Shown piece after piece: positions 1 through 8,852 of a stretch of DNA of 64,000 nt. Location of the stretch: contig NZ_CP080519.1 of assembly GCF_019468465.1 (NCBI RefSeq), forward strand, positions 1,627,001-1,691,000. Reading direction: 5' to 3'. The DNA comes from Amycolatopsis sp. DSM 110486. GTDB lineage: Bacteria; Actinomycetota; Actinomycetes; Mycobacteriales; Pseudonocardiaceae. Position numbers and translations under genes: made by a program. Positions within the stretch are counted from its first letter, which is position 1. Each line of letters starts with the position of its first letter. The notes below the pieces were generated by a model. It did no database searches and was not told the DNA's origin. It saw only the letters and a list, made by a program, of their open reading frames with translations.

Positions 1-1772
1 TAGGGCAGCGGAGACGACACGTCGTCCGAGCCGTAGCCCGAGAACAGCTCCGGCAGGCGGTTGTCGAAGCCGCCGGCCGCGTGCACGAGCTGCAGCCCGA
101 GCGAAGCGGCGCGCGATGACTGGCCCGCCGCGTGCAGGCCGCGGACGACGACGGCCGTGTCGTGGGGCCAGACGGAGCCGCAGTGGTAGCTCAGCGGCGA
201 GAAGCCGCCCGCGGTCGAGGACATCGTGCGCAGGCCGAAGCCGGCGGCCATCGACGGGTGGAGCAGCAACTCGCCGACCGAAGCGCTCTCGGCCGGGTCC
301 AGGATGCCCGTGCCCAGGAGGTGCCCGATGTTGCTCGTCAGCGAATCCACCGGTTGCTTCGCGCCGTCCAGGGCCAGGGCCGGGAAGTGGCCGTCCGAAG
401 TGGACACCCAGAAGTGCGAGCGGAAGCGCGAGCGCAAGGCCTCGGCCCACGAAAGCAGCCCGTCGGCCGGTTCGCCGAGCGCGGCGAGCAGCTCGGCGGC
501 GTGTACGGCGGCCTCGTATTGATAGCCCTGCACCTCGGACAGCGCGACGGGCGGTTTGGCGATCGTGCCGTCGGCGAAGCGCACGGCGTCGCCCGAGTCC
601 TTCCAGCCCTGGTTGGCCAGGCCGCGGCCGCTTTCGTCGAGGTACTCCGCGAAGCCGTCGCCGTCGGTGTCGGACAGGCCGGTGATCCAGAACAACGCGG
701 CGCGCAGGTTCGGCAGCAGCGCGCGGACCTCGGCCTCGGGCAGGCCCCAGCGCCAGGCGTCGTACAGCAGGCCGACCCACAGGGCGGTCGCGTCGACGGT
801 GCCGTAGTAGCGCGCGGGCAGCGACATGCCGTGGACCTCGAAGCCGGCGCGACGGCGTTCGTGCAGAATCTTGCCGGGCGCCTCGCCGGTCGCCGGGTCG
901 TGGCGCTCGCCCTGGGCCCGCGCGAGCGTGCGCAGCGTGCCGCCCGCCAGCGAAAGCGACAGCGGCAACGCCAGGCGCGCGGCCCAGAGGCTGTCGCGGC
1001 CGAAGAGCGTGAAGAACCACGGCGCACCCGCACCGGCGAACACGTCACCCGGGTGCTCGCGTTCGGCCAGCAGCAACGCATCCAGATCGTCGAGCGAACG
1101 GTTGAGCAACGCGGTGAACCGCCGGTCGTCGGCCTCCACCACGGGCGTCGGCAGCCGCGCGGCCGAGCCCGGCACGAAGGGCGCTTCCGGGTCCGTGGCG
1201 GTCAGCGTCCAGTGCAGCTCCACGCGGTCCTCGACGCGCACCCGCCACTTCACCAGAACGCGAGCACCGTCCACAGTGGTCCCGCCGTCGGTGGCGACCA
1301 CGGCCTTGACCAGGCCCTGCTCCCACCGCACGCCACCGTCGACGCGCACCGGCTCCAGCGGGACCGTCGAGCCGCCGGACTTGATCACCTCGATCGACGC
1401 GAAGTCCGCCGCCAGCGCGAGCTCGACCACGCACTCCACGGCCTCGGACGCCGACGACACCAGCTCCAGCTTCTCCGTCACCCCGCTCGCCGTGACGCGG
1501 CGGTGGCGGCGCAGCCACACCGTCGGGTCCGGGCCGGGGTTGCCGAGGTGGCGCACCAGCCCGGTGAAGGTGCCGCGGTCCGCCGCCGGCTCCTCGAAGC
1601 CGATCGGTTCGGGCTCGTGACCGTCGACGGTCACTACCGCTTCGCTCACCAACCGCAGGTCACCGTGCAGCAGACCCTGCGTGCCGTTGCCGCGGATCTG
1701 CCCGTCGCGACCGGAGAGGACGACGGTCGGCGCGCGCAGGGCGATCGCGAGGTCGTGGAGCAGCGGCTGCAT
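1..1772 (-). CDS. Glycogen-debranching-type enzyme (amylo-alpha-1,6-glucosidase family), 3' end cut off
   Basis: About 590 codons are visible and the C-terminus lies outside the window; family members are near 650-720 residues. The N-terminal third is a beta-rich domain of the GDE_N_bis type. The rest is the (alpha/alpha)6 catalytic part, with FTLFGRDSLWAAR and a region around DSLTSNIGH typical of actinobacterial debranching-like proteins. The ATG at 1772 follows a GGAGG site. By family it should hydrolyse alpha-1,6-linked glucose or a related oligosaccharide in the cytoplasm. It is divergent from a LacI regulator and a sugar ABC importer, so it probably processes the imported sugar. The exact substrate cannot be read from sequence. 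Confidence 0.85.
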   Translation of the reverse strand, partial: MQPLLHDLAIALRAPTVVLSGRDGQIRGNGTQGLLHGDLRLVSEAVVTVDGHEPEPIGFEEPAADRGTFTGLVRHLGNPGPDPTVWLRRHRRVTASGVTEKLELVSSASEAVECVVELALAADFASIEVIKSGGSTVPLEPVRVDGGVRWEQGLVKAVVATDGGTTVDGARVLVKWRVRVEDRVELHWTLTATDPEAPFVPGSAARLPTPVVEADDRRFTALLNRSLDDLDALLLAEREHPGDVFAGAGAPWFFTLFGRDSLWAARLALPLSLSLAGGTLRTLARAQGERHDPATGEAPGKILHERRRAGFEVHGMSLPARYYGTVDATALWVGLLYDAWRWGLPEAEVRALLPNLRAALFWITGLSDTDGDGFAEYLDESGRGLANQGWKDSGDAVRFADGTIAKPPVALSEVQGYQYEAAVHAAELLAALGEPADGLLSWAEALRSRFRSHFWVSTSDGHFPALALDGAKQPVDSLTSNIGHLLGTGILDPAESASVGELLLHPSMAAGFGLRTMSSTAGGFSPLSYHCGSVWPHDTAVVVRGLHAAGQSSRAASLGLQLVHAAGGFDNRLPELFSGYGSDDVSSPLP

Positions 1773-1806
1773 GGAAACGTCCTCCGGTGGGGTCGGGTGC
1801 CTTCGA

Positions 1807-1820
1807 TTTGATCGATCAAA
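1807..1820. promoter_or_regulatory. Perfect 14-bp palindrome, LacI-type operator candidate
   Basis: TTTGATCGATCAAA is a perfect palindrome with a central CG, the usual layout of LacI-family operators. It lies 35-48 bp upstream of the debranching-enzyme start. On the reverse strand a TTGACA hexamer (1831-1836) lies just upstream, so the palindrome would cover the -10 zone of that gene. Binding by the adjacent LacI protein is inferred. Confidence 0.65.
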
Positions 1821-1888
1821 CCGGGTTCGTGTCAAGTTGGATTGAAGTCTTGACAGGTCAGCGGCCAACGTTCAGAGTAGCCGCCAGA

Positions 1889-1900
1889 TTGAACGTTCAA
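1889..1900. promoter_or_regulatory. Perfect 12-bp palindrome, second LacI-type operator candidate
   Basis: TTGAACGTTCAA is a perfect palindrome with a central CG and shares the TTGA/TCAA half-site style of the palindrome at 1807. It lies 47-58 bp upstream of the lacI-type start codon, fitting autoregulation or control of the forward operon. A TTGACA hexamer at 1850 could be the forward -35 element, but I see no convincing -10. Confidence 0.6.
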
Positions 1901-1906
1901 ATCTGC

Positions 1907-1920
1907 ACCTCGATCGAGGT
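1907..1920. promoter_or_regulatory. Perfect 14-bp palindrome, third regulatory candidate
   Basis: ACCTCGATCGAGGT is a perfect palindrome 27-40 bp upstream of the LacI regulator start. It shares the GATCG core of the 1807 palindrome but has GC-rich ends, so it may be a weaker site, a site for another protein, or a transcript-leader hairpin. Confidence 0.4.
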
Positions 1921-1946
1921 GCGGGACCAGGTCACCAGGAGGCGGG

Positions 1947-2948
1947 ATGGCGCAGCGGGCCACGCTGAACTCGGTCGCGGAGGCCGCCTCCGTCTCGCGC
2001 CAGACCGTGTCGAACGTGATCAACTCGCCCGAGCTCGTGAGCCCGGAGACCCGCGAACGCGTGCTCGAGGCCATCGACCGCCTCGGCTACCGCCCGTCCA
2101 CCGCGGCCCGCCAGCTGCGCACCGCGCGCTCGCAGATCATCGGCATGCGCATCGCGCCGGTGGGCAACGGCGTGAGCGGCGTGGTCCTCGACCAGTTCCT
2201 GCACTCGCTCACGGCCACGGCCGAGGAGTACGACCACCGGATCATGCTCTTCACCGCCGCCGACGACGAAGCCGAGACGCGCGCGTACGCCGATCTCATC
2301 GCTTCGGTTGGCGTCGACGGCTTCGTGCTCACCCACACCCACCACGACGACCTGCGCACCCGCTGGCTCAAGGAGCGCGAGCTGCCGTTCGTCACCTTCG
2401 GGCGGCCGTGGGGCGACGAGCGGGCGCACGGCTGGGTCGACGTCGACGGCGCCCGCGGCACCCGCCTGGCCACCGAGCACCTCGTGCGCCAGGGCCACCG
2501 CCGCATCGCGTTCGTCGGCTGGCCCGCGGGGTCCGAGACCGGTGACGACCGGCGCGCCGGCTGGGAGGCCGGGCTCGCCGCCGCCGGACTGGCGGACCGG
2601 CCGCAGATCCCCGTGTTCGACGGCGTGGAGGGCGGGCGCTCGGCCGCCGCCCGGCTGCTCGACGAGCCCGCCGCGCCCACCGCGTTCGTGTGCGCCAGCG
2701 ACTCCCTCGCGCTCGGTGTGGTCGGCGAGCTGCGCGACCGCGGCCAGCGCCCCGGCGCCGACGCGTCCGTGATCGGTTTCGACGACACCCCGACCGCCGC
2801 CGTGCTCGGCCTGAGCTCCGTGGCGCAGCCCATCGCCGAAGTCGCCGCCGAATGCGTGCGCCAGCTGCGCGCGACGCTGCGCGGCACCGCCGGCCCCGAA
2901 CCCGCCTCGACCCTGCTCGCCCCCCGGCTAGTGCTGCGCACAACCTGA
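1947..2948 (+). CDS. LacI/GalR-family transcriptional regulator
   Basis: 333 residues, standard for the family. The N-terminal helix-turn-helix contains SVAEAASVSRQTVSNVINSP, followed by a hinge near residue 55 and a periplasmic-binding-protein-like sensor domain. The ATG follows an AGGAGG site. It is divergent from the debranching gene and 45 bp ahead of the sugar ABC operon, so it most likely represses both and is released by an imported sugar. Three palindromes lie in the divergent gap. The effector is not identifiable. Confidence 0.93.
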   Translation: MAQRATLNSVAEAASVSRQTVSNVINSPELVSPETRERVLEAIDRLGYRPSTAARQLRTARSQIIGMRIAPVGNGVSGVVLDQFLHSLTATAEEYDHRIMLFTAADDEAETRAYADLIASVGVDGFVLTHTHHDDLRTRWLKERELPFVTFGRPWGDERAHGWVDVDGARGTRLATEHLVRQGHRRIAFVGWPAGSETGDDRRAGWEAGLAAAGLADRPQIPVFDGVEGGRSAAARLLDEPAAPTAFVCASDSLALGVVGELRDRGQRPGADASVIGFDDTPTAAVLGLSSVAQPIAEVAAECVRQLRATLRGTAGPEPASTLLAPRLVLRTT

Positions 2949-2993
2949 CCGCACGACCTGACCTCTCCCCACCTGCACGATCAAGGAGGATCG

Positions 2994-4235
2994 ATGCGTC
3001 ACCCCCGTTCCCTCCCGCGCACGGCTGTCGCCGCTGCCGGCCTGTTGCTCACGCTCACCGCGTGTGGCGGCGGCTTCGACGACTCGACGGCGCCCGCCAC
3101 CCAGCAGTCCGGCCCGGCGTCGCTCAAGCTGATGATCGCCTCCAGCGGCGGCGCCGAGCTCACGGCGGTTCAGGACGCCACCGCGAAGTGGGCGGCGGCC
3201 TCCGGCGGCTCGAAGGTGCAGGTGATCGCCGCCAACGACCTGCCGCAGCAGCTGAGCCAGGGCTTCGCCGCGGGCAGCCCGCCCGACGTGTTCGCCGTGG
3301 ACGCCACCAAGTTCCAGAGCTACGCCGACGAGATGCTGCCCTACGGCGATTCGGTGTCCTACAAGGACGATCTCTACCCGACGCTGCGCACCACGTTCAC
3401 CAAGGACGGCAAGCTCTACTGCGTCCCCAAGGACTTCTCCACGCTGGCGCTGGCGATCAACACCGACCAGTGGACCGCCGCGGGCCTGACCGACAACGAC
3501 ATCCCGAAGAACTGGGACCAGCTCAAAGCCGCCGCGCAGAAGCTGACCACCGGCGGGCACACCGGGCTCGTGTTCAACGACACCCGCGACCGCGTCGGCG
3601 CGTTCCTGGTCCAGGCCGGCGGCTGGCCGCTCGACGCGGACCAGAAGAAGGCCACGGCCGACACCCCGCAGAACCTGCAGGGGCTCACCTTCGTGCGCGA
3701 CCTGCTGGCCTCCGGCGTCGCCAAGTACCCGAAGCAGATCGGCGCGGGCGACTCGGGTGAGGCGTTCGGCCAGGGCAAGGCCGCGATGAGCGTCGACGGC
3801 AACTGGATGGTCGGCGGGATGACCAAGGACTACCCCAACGTGAAGTACCGCGTCGTGCCGCTGCCGGCCGGGCCGGCGGGCGCGGGCACGCTCTCGTTCA
3901 CGCAGTGCTGGGGCATCGCCGCGAAGAGCAAGTTCCAGGACCAGGCCAAGCAGCTCGTGGACGCGCTGATGCAGCCGCAGCAGGAGCTGGCGTTCGCGAA
4001 GACGTTCGGTGTGATGCCCTCGCGGCAATCGGCGCGGACGCAGTACCAGCAGGAGTTCCCGCAGCAGGCGGCGTTCCTCGCCGGGGCCGACTCGGCACAC
4101 GGCCCGGTGACGCTCACCAAGATGGACCCGGTGCTCACCGACTTCGACGCCCAGATCCAGCAGCTGCCCGGCGCGGACCCGAAGCAGATCCTGAAGCAGC
4201 TGCAGACCAACACCACCGCCGCGCTCGGTCAGTGA
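2994..4235 (+). CDS. Sugar ABC transporter substrate-binding lipoprotein
   Basis: 413 residues. The signal peptide ends in a lipobox (LLTLTAC, Cys near residue 23), so the protein is anchored outside the membrane. The body is a family-1 solute-binding fold (SBP_bac_1 type). Motifs such as GYADEMLPYG-like ligand-site segments and GNWMVGGMTKDYP fit maltose/oligosaccharide binders. It has a strong AAGGAGG site and lies only 7 bp ahead of the first permease gene. It should deliver a di- or oligosaccharide to the following permeases. No ATPase gene is present, as in systems served by a shared MsiK-type ATPase elsewhere. Confidence 0.9.
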   Translation: MRHPRSLPRTAVAAAGLLLTLTACGGGFDDSTAPATQQSGPASLKLMIASSGGAELTAVQDATAKWAAASGGSKVQVIAANDLPQQLSQGFAAGSPPDVFAVDATKFQSYADEMLPYGDSVSYKDDLYPTLRTTFTKDGKLYCVPKDFSTLALAINTDQWTAAGLTDNDIPKNWDQLKAAAQKLTTGGHTGLVFNDTRDRVGAFLVQAGGWPLDADQKKATADTPQNLQGLTFVRDLLASGVAKYPKQIGAGDSGEAFGQGKAAMSVDGNWMVGGMTKDYPNVKYRVVPLPAGPAGAGTLSFTQCWGIAAKSKFQDQAKQLVDALMQPQQELAFAKTFGVMPSRQSARTQYQQEFPQQAAFLAGADSAHGPVTLTKMDPVLTDFDAQIQQLPGADPKQILKQLQTNTTAALGQ

Positions 4236-4242
4236 GCTGGGC

Positions 4243-5334
4243 ATGACGACCCTGCTCACCACCACGAGCACCCCCGCCGCGCCACCATCCCCGGCGCGGC
4301 GGGGGAAGGGCCCGAGCCGGCGTGAAGGCCGCGTGGGCTGGCTGTTCCTGGCGCCGACACTGGTGGTGCTCGCCCTGTTCTTCGTGCTGCCCATCGGGAT
4401 GGCGCTGTGGGTGAGCGTGAGCGACTGGACCGGCAACGGCAGTCCGTTCTCGTCGCGCGTGCACTTCGTCGGCGGCGACAACTACGCCGCACTGCTCACC
4501 GAACCCGGTCTCACGCAACGCAACTTCGCCACGAGCATCCGCAACAACGGCTACTTCGTGCTGTTCGTGGTGCCGCTGCAGACGGCGCTCGCGCTGTTCC
4601 TCGCGATGGTGCTCAACCAGCGCCGCCTCAAGGGCAAGCAGTTCTTCCGCACGGCGTTCTACTTCCCCACCGTGACCAGCTCCGTCGCGATCTCGGTGGT
4701 GTTCCTGTTCCTCTTCTCCAGCACCGGCACGGTGAACGCCGCGCTGAAACTGTTCGGAGTGGACGGTCCCAGCTGGTTCGCCGATCCGCGCGGCGTCTTC
4801 CAGATCGTCCTCAACGGACTCGGGGTGCCGAAGAACCCGGCCGCGCTGACGTCGCACGGTTTCCTCGGACTGACCTGGTGGGACTGGCTCTCGGGCCCGA
4901 GCGTGGCGATGTGCTCGATCATCGTGCTCGTGGTGTGGACGACCACCGGCGGCTTCATGCTGATGTTCTACGCGGCGCTGCAGAACCTTCCGCCGGGCAT
5001 CGACGAGGCCGCGTTGATCGACGGTGCCAACGGGTGGCAGCGCTTCTGGCGCGTGACCCTGCCGCAACTGCGCCCGACGTTGTTCCTCGTGCTCACCCTC
5101 GGCCTGATCGGCACGTGGCAGGTCTTCGACCAGATCTACGTGCTCAGCCGCGGCGCCCCCGCCAACACCACGCTCACCCCCGCGTACCTGTCCTATTCGA
5201 CGTCGTTCATCGGCAAGGAATGGGGCCAGGGCTCGGCGATCGCGTTCCTGTTGTTCTTGGTGATCGTGGTGCTCACGCTCGTGCAGCGCTGGCTGCTGAA
5301 GGAGAAGGACGGAAAACGGAGGAGCCGGCGGTGA
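4243..5334 (+). CDS. Sugar ABC transporter permease, MalF type
   Basis: 363 residues with a cytoplasmic Pro/Ser/Arg-rich N-terminus, then about six membrane segments. The EAA loop is seen as EAALIDGANGWQRFWR, the contact point for the ABC ATPase. The gene lies 7 bp after the binding-protein gene and its stop overlaps the next start by 4 bp, indicating translational coupling. It forms the membrane channel together with the following MalG-type subunit. Confidence 0.92.
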   Translation: MTTLLTTTSTPAAPPSPARRGKGPSRREGRVGWLFLAPTLVVLALFFVLPIGMALWVSVSDWTGNGSPFSSRVHFVGGDNYAALLTEPGLTQRNFATSIRNNGYFVLFVVPLQTALALFLAMVLNQRRLKGKQFFRTAFYFPTVTSSVAISVVFLFLFSSTGTVNAALKLFGVDGPSWFADPRGVFQIVLNGLGVPKNPAALTSHGFLGLTWWDWLSGPSVAMCSIIVLVVWTTTGGFMLMFYAALQNLPPGIDEAALIDGANGWQRFWRVTLPQLRPTLFLVLTLGLIGTWQVFDQIYVLSRGAPANTTLTPAYLSYSTSFIGKEWGQGSAIAFLLFLVIVVLTLVQRWLLKEKDGKRRSRR

Positions 5335-6158
5335 AGCGACGCGGATATCTGCGCTGGGTCGGCCTCGGCGTGCTGCTGCTGGTCGCCGTCGCCTACATCT
5401 ACCCGTTCCTGATCCAGCTGGCGACGGCGTTCAAGACCGACGCCGACGCGACGGCCCACCCGCTCACCCCCTGGCCGCACGAGTGGTCCGTGGCCGTGTT
5501 CAGCACCCTCGCCCAGCAGGACTTCCCGCGCTGGGCGCTGAACTCGATCTTCATCTCGGTCACGATCACCGTCGGCCGGGTGGTGTTCAACTCGATGGCC
5601 GGTTACGCGCTGGCGCGGCTGCGGTTCCGCGGCCGGAGCGCGGTGTTCGGCGCGATCGTGGCCGTGCTCGCCGTGCCGAGCGTGGTCCTGCTCATCCCGA
5701 AGTTCCTGGTGCTCAACCAGTTCGGCATGTACGACACCTACGCGGCGATGATCATCCCCCTGCTGGCCGACGCGTCGGGCGTGTTCATCATGAAGCAGTT
5801 CTTCGAGAGCGTGCCACTGAGCGTGGAAGAGGCGGCCCGCATCGACGGCGCCGGACCGCTGCGCACGTTCTGGTCCGTGGTGCTGCCGATGTCGAAGCCG
5901 GCGCTCATCACCATGACGATCCTGGCGTTCCAGGGGTCCTGGAACGAGCTGCCGCACTACATCGTGTCGCGGCAGGACCCGGCACTGAACACGCTCACCA
6001 CCGGCGTCGCCTCGCTCGTGTCCGGCGAGCTCGGGCAGGGCAACCAGTTCCCGCTCAAGCTCGCCGCCGCACTGCTGATGACGGTGCCGGTGGCGATCGT
6101 GTACTTCGTCTTCTCGAAGCGCTTCACGCGAGGCACGTACGAGGGTGTCGACAAGTAG
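5331..6158 (+). CDS. Sugar ABC transporter permease, MalG type
   Basis: 275 residues from the GTG at 5331, chosen because it overlaps the upstream stop by 4 bp and gives a normal N-terminus (VKRRGYLRWVG) leading into the first membrane helix. An open frame extends further upstream but reads antisense-like, Arg-rich sequence. The EAA loop is EEAARIDGAGPLRTFW. It is the second channel subunit and the last gene of the operon; a convergent ArsR gene begins 15 bp later. Confidence 0.92.
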   Translation: MKRRGYLRWVGLGVLLLVAVAYIYPFLIQLATAFKTDADATAHPLTPWPHEWSVAVFSTLAQQDFPRWALNSIFISVTITVGRVVFNSMAGYALARLRFRGRSAVFGAIVAVLAVPSVVLLIPKFLVLNQFGMYDTYAAMIIPLLADASGVFIMKQFFESVPLSVEEAARIDGAGPLRTFWSVVLPMSKPALITMTILAFQGSWNELPHYIVSRQDPALNTLTTGVASLVSGELGQGNQFPLKLAAALLMTVPVAIVYFVFSKRFTRGTYEGVDK

Positions 6159-6173
6159 TCAAGGCCCGATCGA

Positions 6174-6989
6174 TTACGGCATCGCCCACGGCGCGTTCGG
6201 CAGCACGTGGCCGGTCTCCAGCAGCGACTTGAGGTTCGCGAAGACCGAGGGCCAGCCGCGGCTGATGTCCCGGTGCGCCTGCTCGTCGGCGAGGTCCTCG
6301 TGGGTCACGGTGAGCCGGACGATCGCCTCGTACTGCTCGATGTCGAACGTCACGCGCGAAGGCTGCTGGGTGTCCTCCTTGTTCGGGTCGAACCAGCGGG
6401 TCACGAGCCGCTTCGGCGGCACGGCCTCCACAACGTCGCCGTAGACGTCGGTGACGCCGGAGCCGTCCGTGCGCACGTGCTTCCAGCTCGAGCCGGGCTG
6501 CCAGTCGGACTCGTTGCGGTGCCCCCAGTACTGCCCGGTGAGCTCGGCGTCGGTGAGCGCCTCCCACACCTTCTCCGGCGTGCTTTCGATGTAAGTGACG
6601 TAGACGTAACTCGGCTTGTCGGTCATGGCTTCCTCTGCTCGGCGTTTGACGGCGCTCAGCGCGCGCAGCCGGGGGCGCTCGAACTTGTCCACCCAGCGTT
6701 CTTGCATCTCGTGCAACGGGACCGGGTTGAGGTAGTGCAGCTTCTCCCGCCCACGGCGCACCGTGCTGACCAGGTTCGCCGCCTCGAGGACGGACAGGTG
6801 CTGCGTGACCGTCTGGCGCGTCATGTCCAGGCGGGCGCACAGCTCGTTGAGCGTCTGTCCGTTGTCCTCGTGCAGCTGGTCGAGCAGGTGGCGCCTGGTC
6901 GGGTCGGCCAGCGCCTTGAACACCGCGTTCAAAAAACCCTTGTCCAGCTCCGGTTGCACACCCACAGTAAGGCAGTCAAATGACTGCAT
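6174..6989 (-). CDS. ArsR-family regulator fused to a SRPBCC (AHSA1-type) domain
   Basis: 271 residues as drawn. Residues about 20-105 form an ArsR winged helix (FKALADPTRRHLLDQL; MTRQTVTQHLSVLE). Residues about 125-265 form a SRPBCC/AHSA1 fold starting YVYVTYIESTPEKVWEAL. Such fusions are common in actinobacteria and the second domain probably binds a small hydrophobic ligand. The start is doubtful: the ATG at 6989 lies inside a putative promoter/operator, so translation may begin 20-75 bp downstream, for example at an in-frame GTG or TTG before the LNAVFKALADP segment. The target is probably its own promoter and possibly the divergent small gene. Confidence 0.88.
   Translation of the reverse strand: MQSFDCLTVGVQPELDKGFLNAVFKALADPTRRHLLDQLHEDNGQTLNELCARLDMTRQTVTQHLSVLEAANLVSTVRRGREKLHYLNPVPLHEMQERWVDKFERPRLRALSAVKRRAEEAMTDKPSYVYVTYIESTPEKVWEALTDAELTGQYWGHRNESDWQPGSSWKHVRTDGSGVTDVYGDVVEAVPPKRLVTRWFDPNKEDTQQPSRVTFDIEQYEAIVRLTVTHEDLADEQAHRDISRGWPSVFANLKSLLETGHVLPNAPWAMP
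6972..6987. promoter_or_regulatory. Inverted repeat at the ArsR-SRPBCC promoter
   Basis: GCAGTCA-AA-TGACTGC has perfect 7-bp arms. On the reverse strand a TTGACA hexamer (6989-6994) is followed about 19 bp later by TACTGT (6964-6969), so the repeat fills the spacer of a plausible promoter. That is a classic operator position for an autorepressing ArsR protein. Confidence 0.6.
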
Positions 6990-7015
6990 GTCAAGCCCTC
7001 GGGCATACTGGCCTG

Positions 7016-7507
7016 GTGAAGAGCGTGGTCAAGGCTTGGACAGTGGCAGCGACCGGTAGCGGGCTGCCGTCGACCCTGCACGCGGTGATCACGCGTGGTG
7101 ATCCGCTGGCGGCGACGCGCGCGGCGGGCACGCTGGCGCCCGGCGGCAAGGCCGGGCTGGTCCGCGGCGCCTTGGTCCACGGGCTCGTGTCCGCCGGCTG
7201 GACGGCCGCGCTCGCCTACGTGGACCGCCGCCGGCCGCTCTCGGTCGCCGACGGGGTGGCCGCGGGAGCGGCCATCGCCGTGCTGGACCTGGAGATCGTC
7301 GGCCGGCACAACGCGGCGATCCGGGCGTTGCCGCGCGGGGCGCAGTGGCTTGACCACCTGGCCTTCGGCGCGCTGACGGCCGTGGCGCTCAGAGCAGCTC
7401 GGGCTTCAGCTGCGGGTCCGCCATCTCCGCGTCGAAGGGGAACATCGGCCGCTCGATCCCGGCGTGCCCGAGGCGCAGCAGGTCTTGGTCGACGCCCCCG
7501 GGCGTGA
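7016..7507 (+). CDS. Small hypothetical protein, hydrophobic
   Basis: 163 residues from the GTG at 7016, divergent from the ArsR gene. The first ~125 residues are Ala/Gly/Leu-rich with two or three hydrophobic stretches (ADGVAAGAAIAVLDLEIVG; LAFGALTAVAL), suggesting a small membrane protein. The last ~40 residues are Arg-rich and overlap the 3' end of the convergent peptidase gene by 119 bp, so that tail may not be ancestral. I do not recognise the family. It could be controlled by the neighbouring ArsR regulator. Confidence 0.5.
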   Translation: MKSVVKAWTVAATGSGLPSTLHAVITRGDPLAATRAAGTLAPGGKAGLVRGALVHGLVSAGWTAALAYVDRRRPLSVADGVAAGAAIAVLDLEIVGRHNAAIRALPRGAQWLDHLAFGALTAVALRAARASAAGPPSPRRRGTSAARSRRARGAAGLGRRPRA

Positions 7508-8852
7508 GGGCGAGCAGCCAGTCGGCGGCCATGTCGTACAGCTCCGGTTCCAGGTAGCCGATTTTCACGATCACCACGTCGGCTTCACGCGGGCGCAGGC
7601 CGAGGGCGAGGAAGTCGGACTCCAGGTGGTAGGGCTTGCGCCGTGCGGTGACGATCACGCGCAGGCCGCCGACGGCGAACACCACGGCCGTGCCCGCGAC
7701 CGGGTCTTCGACGTCGATCGCCTCGACCCGCGCGGTCACCGGCACCGGGCCGTGCGGGCCGGAGTCGACCTTTCCTCCCAGTGCCACGGAAACCGTGGCA
7801 CCCACCCCGGCCGATACCGCCGTGGCGACGGCTTCCGGGTCCACGATCGCGGCGTACAGAGTAGTGAGCGCGGAGTCCACAATGGCCGGAGTGCGCAGGA
7901 GGACGTCGAGGCTCCAGGAGGTGTCTCCGGCGCCACCGGCGGTCGGGTTGTCCCCGGAGTCGCTGACGAAAAACGGCCGCGCGGTCGAGGCGACGGCTTG
8001 CTCCAGGCATTCGGTCAGGGTTCCTGTCGGGGCGACGAAGGCGAAGTCGCGTCGTGCGTCCCAATAGGACTTCGCGAGCCGCTCGGCCTGGTGCACGAGC
8101 ACGTCTTCGTCGTCGCCGGACACGACCACGGCCGCTTGGCAGCGCGGTTCGTCGGCCCAGGCGTAGCCGACCCAGATGGCGGCGTCGAGCACTCCGTCGA
8201 GCGCTTCGACCTCGTCGACCGCCGCGTAGACGCTCTTCGCGGGTTCGAGGCGGGTACTGGTCTTCTCGCCGGGCAGCAGCACCGGCACCTGCACCCAAGC
8301 CTTCTTCGGCTTGCCCCCGCGCCGCAGGCGAGCGGCGAGGTTGCGGGCCGCGCGCTCGCGCGTGTCCCATGCGTCGGTGTGCGGCGCCTTGCGGTAGCAG
8401 GTGATCAGGTCCAGCGCCGTGGCCAGCTCGCGCGAGACGTTGCCGTGCAGGTCCATCGACGCCGAGATGAGCACTGAAGGCCCGAGGATCGAGCGGATCT
8501 CCGTGGCCAGCGCGGCTTCGACGTCCGTCCGGCCGACCACACTCATCGCGCCGTGGATGTCGAAGAACAACCCGTCGAGCTGCTCCGCCGCGCGCACCCG
8601 CTCCAGGATCTCCCCCGACAGCTCCGCGTACGCCTCCTCGGTCACCGCGCCACCGGGCAGCGAACGGGCGTGCACGAGCGGCACCCATTCGACGTCGTCC
8701 GTCCACGAAGGACGGTCTTCACGCAGGAACGGGTAGCGGGCCAGCAGTTCGTCGCCCCGGGTCACGTGGAAGTCGGCCACGGTCGAGCGGTGCGGGGAGA
8801 ACGTGCTCGACTCGATGGCGATCCCCGTGATCCCGATCCGCACCTTCGTCAT
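7389..8852 (-). CDS. M81-family (MlrC-like) metallopeptidase
   Basis: 487 residues, the usual size for the MlrC family (N-terminal catalytic and C-terminal MlrC_C domains). Candidate zinc ligands known from the family are visible in SMDLHGNVS (Asp, His) and KAPHTDAWDT (His); HGAMSVVGR is also conserved. The ATG at 8852 overlaps the ROK regulator stop by 4 bp, so the two are co-transcribed. MlrC itself hydrolyses linearised microcystin, but actinobacterial relatives have no established substrate. Being beside a family-5 ABC importer suggests it cleaves an imported peptide or peptide conjugate. Confidence 0.88.
   Translation of the reverse strand: MTKVRIGITGIAIESSTFSPHRSTVADFHVTRGDELLARYPFLREDRPSWTDDVEWVPLVHARSLPGGAVTEEAYAELSGEILERVRAAEQLDGLFFDIHGAMSVVGRTDVEAALATEIRSILGPSVLISASMDLHGNVSRELATALDLITCYRKAPHTDAWDTRERAARNLAARLRRGGKPKKAWVQVPVLLPGEKTSTRLEPAKSVYAAVDEVEALDGVLDAAIWVGYAWADEPRCQAAVVVSGDDEDVLVHQAERLAKSYWDARRDFAFVAPTGTLTECLEQAVASTARPFFVSDSGDNPTAGGAGDTSWSLDVLLRTPAIVDSALTTLYAAIVDPEAVATAVSAGVGATVSVALGGKVDSGPHGPVPVTARVEAIDVEDPVAGTAVVFAVGGLRVIVTARRKPYHLESDFLALGLRPREADVVIVKIGYLEPELYDMAADWLLALTPGGVDQDLLRLGHAGIERPMFPFDAEMADPQLKPELL

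Noticed and set aside
132..1811. Long forward open frame opposite the debranching enzyme
   Set aside because: Its composition is that of the antisense of a high-GC gene (His/Arg/Gln/Val-rich, no domain), while the reverse strand encodes a clear family member.
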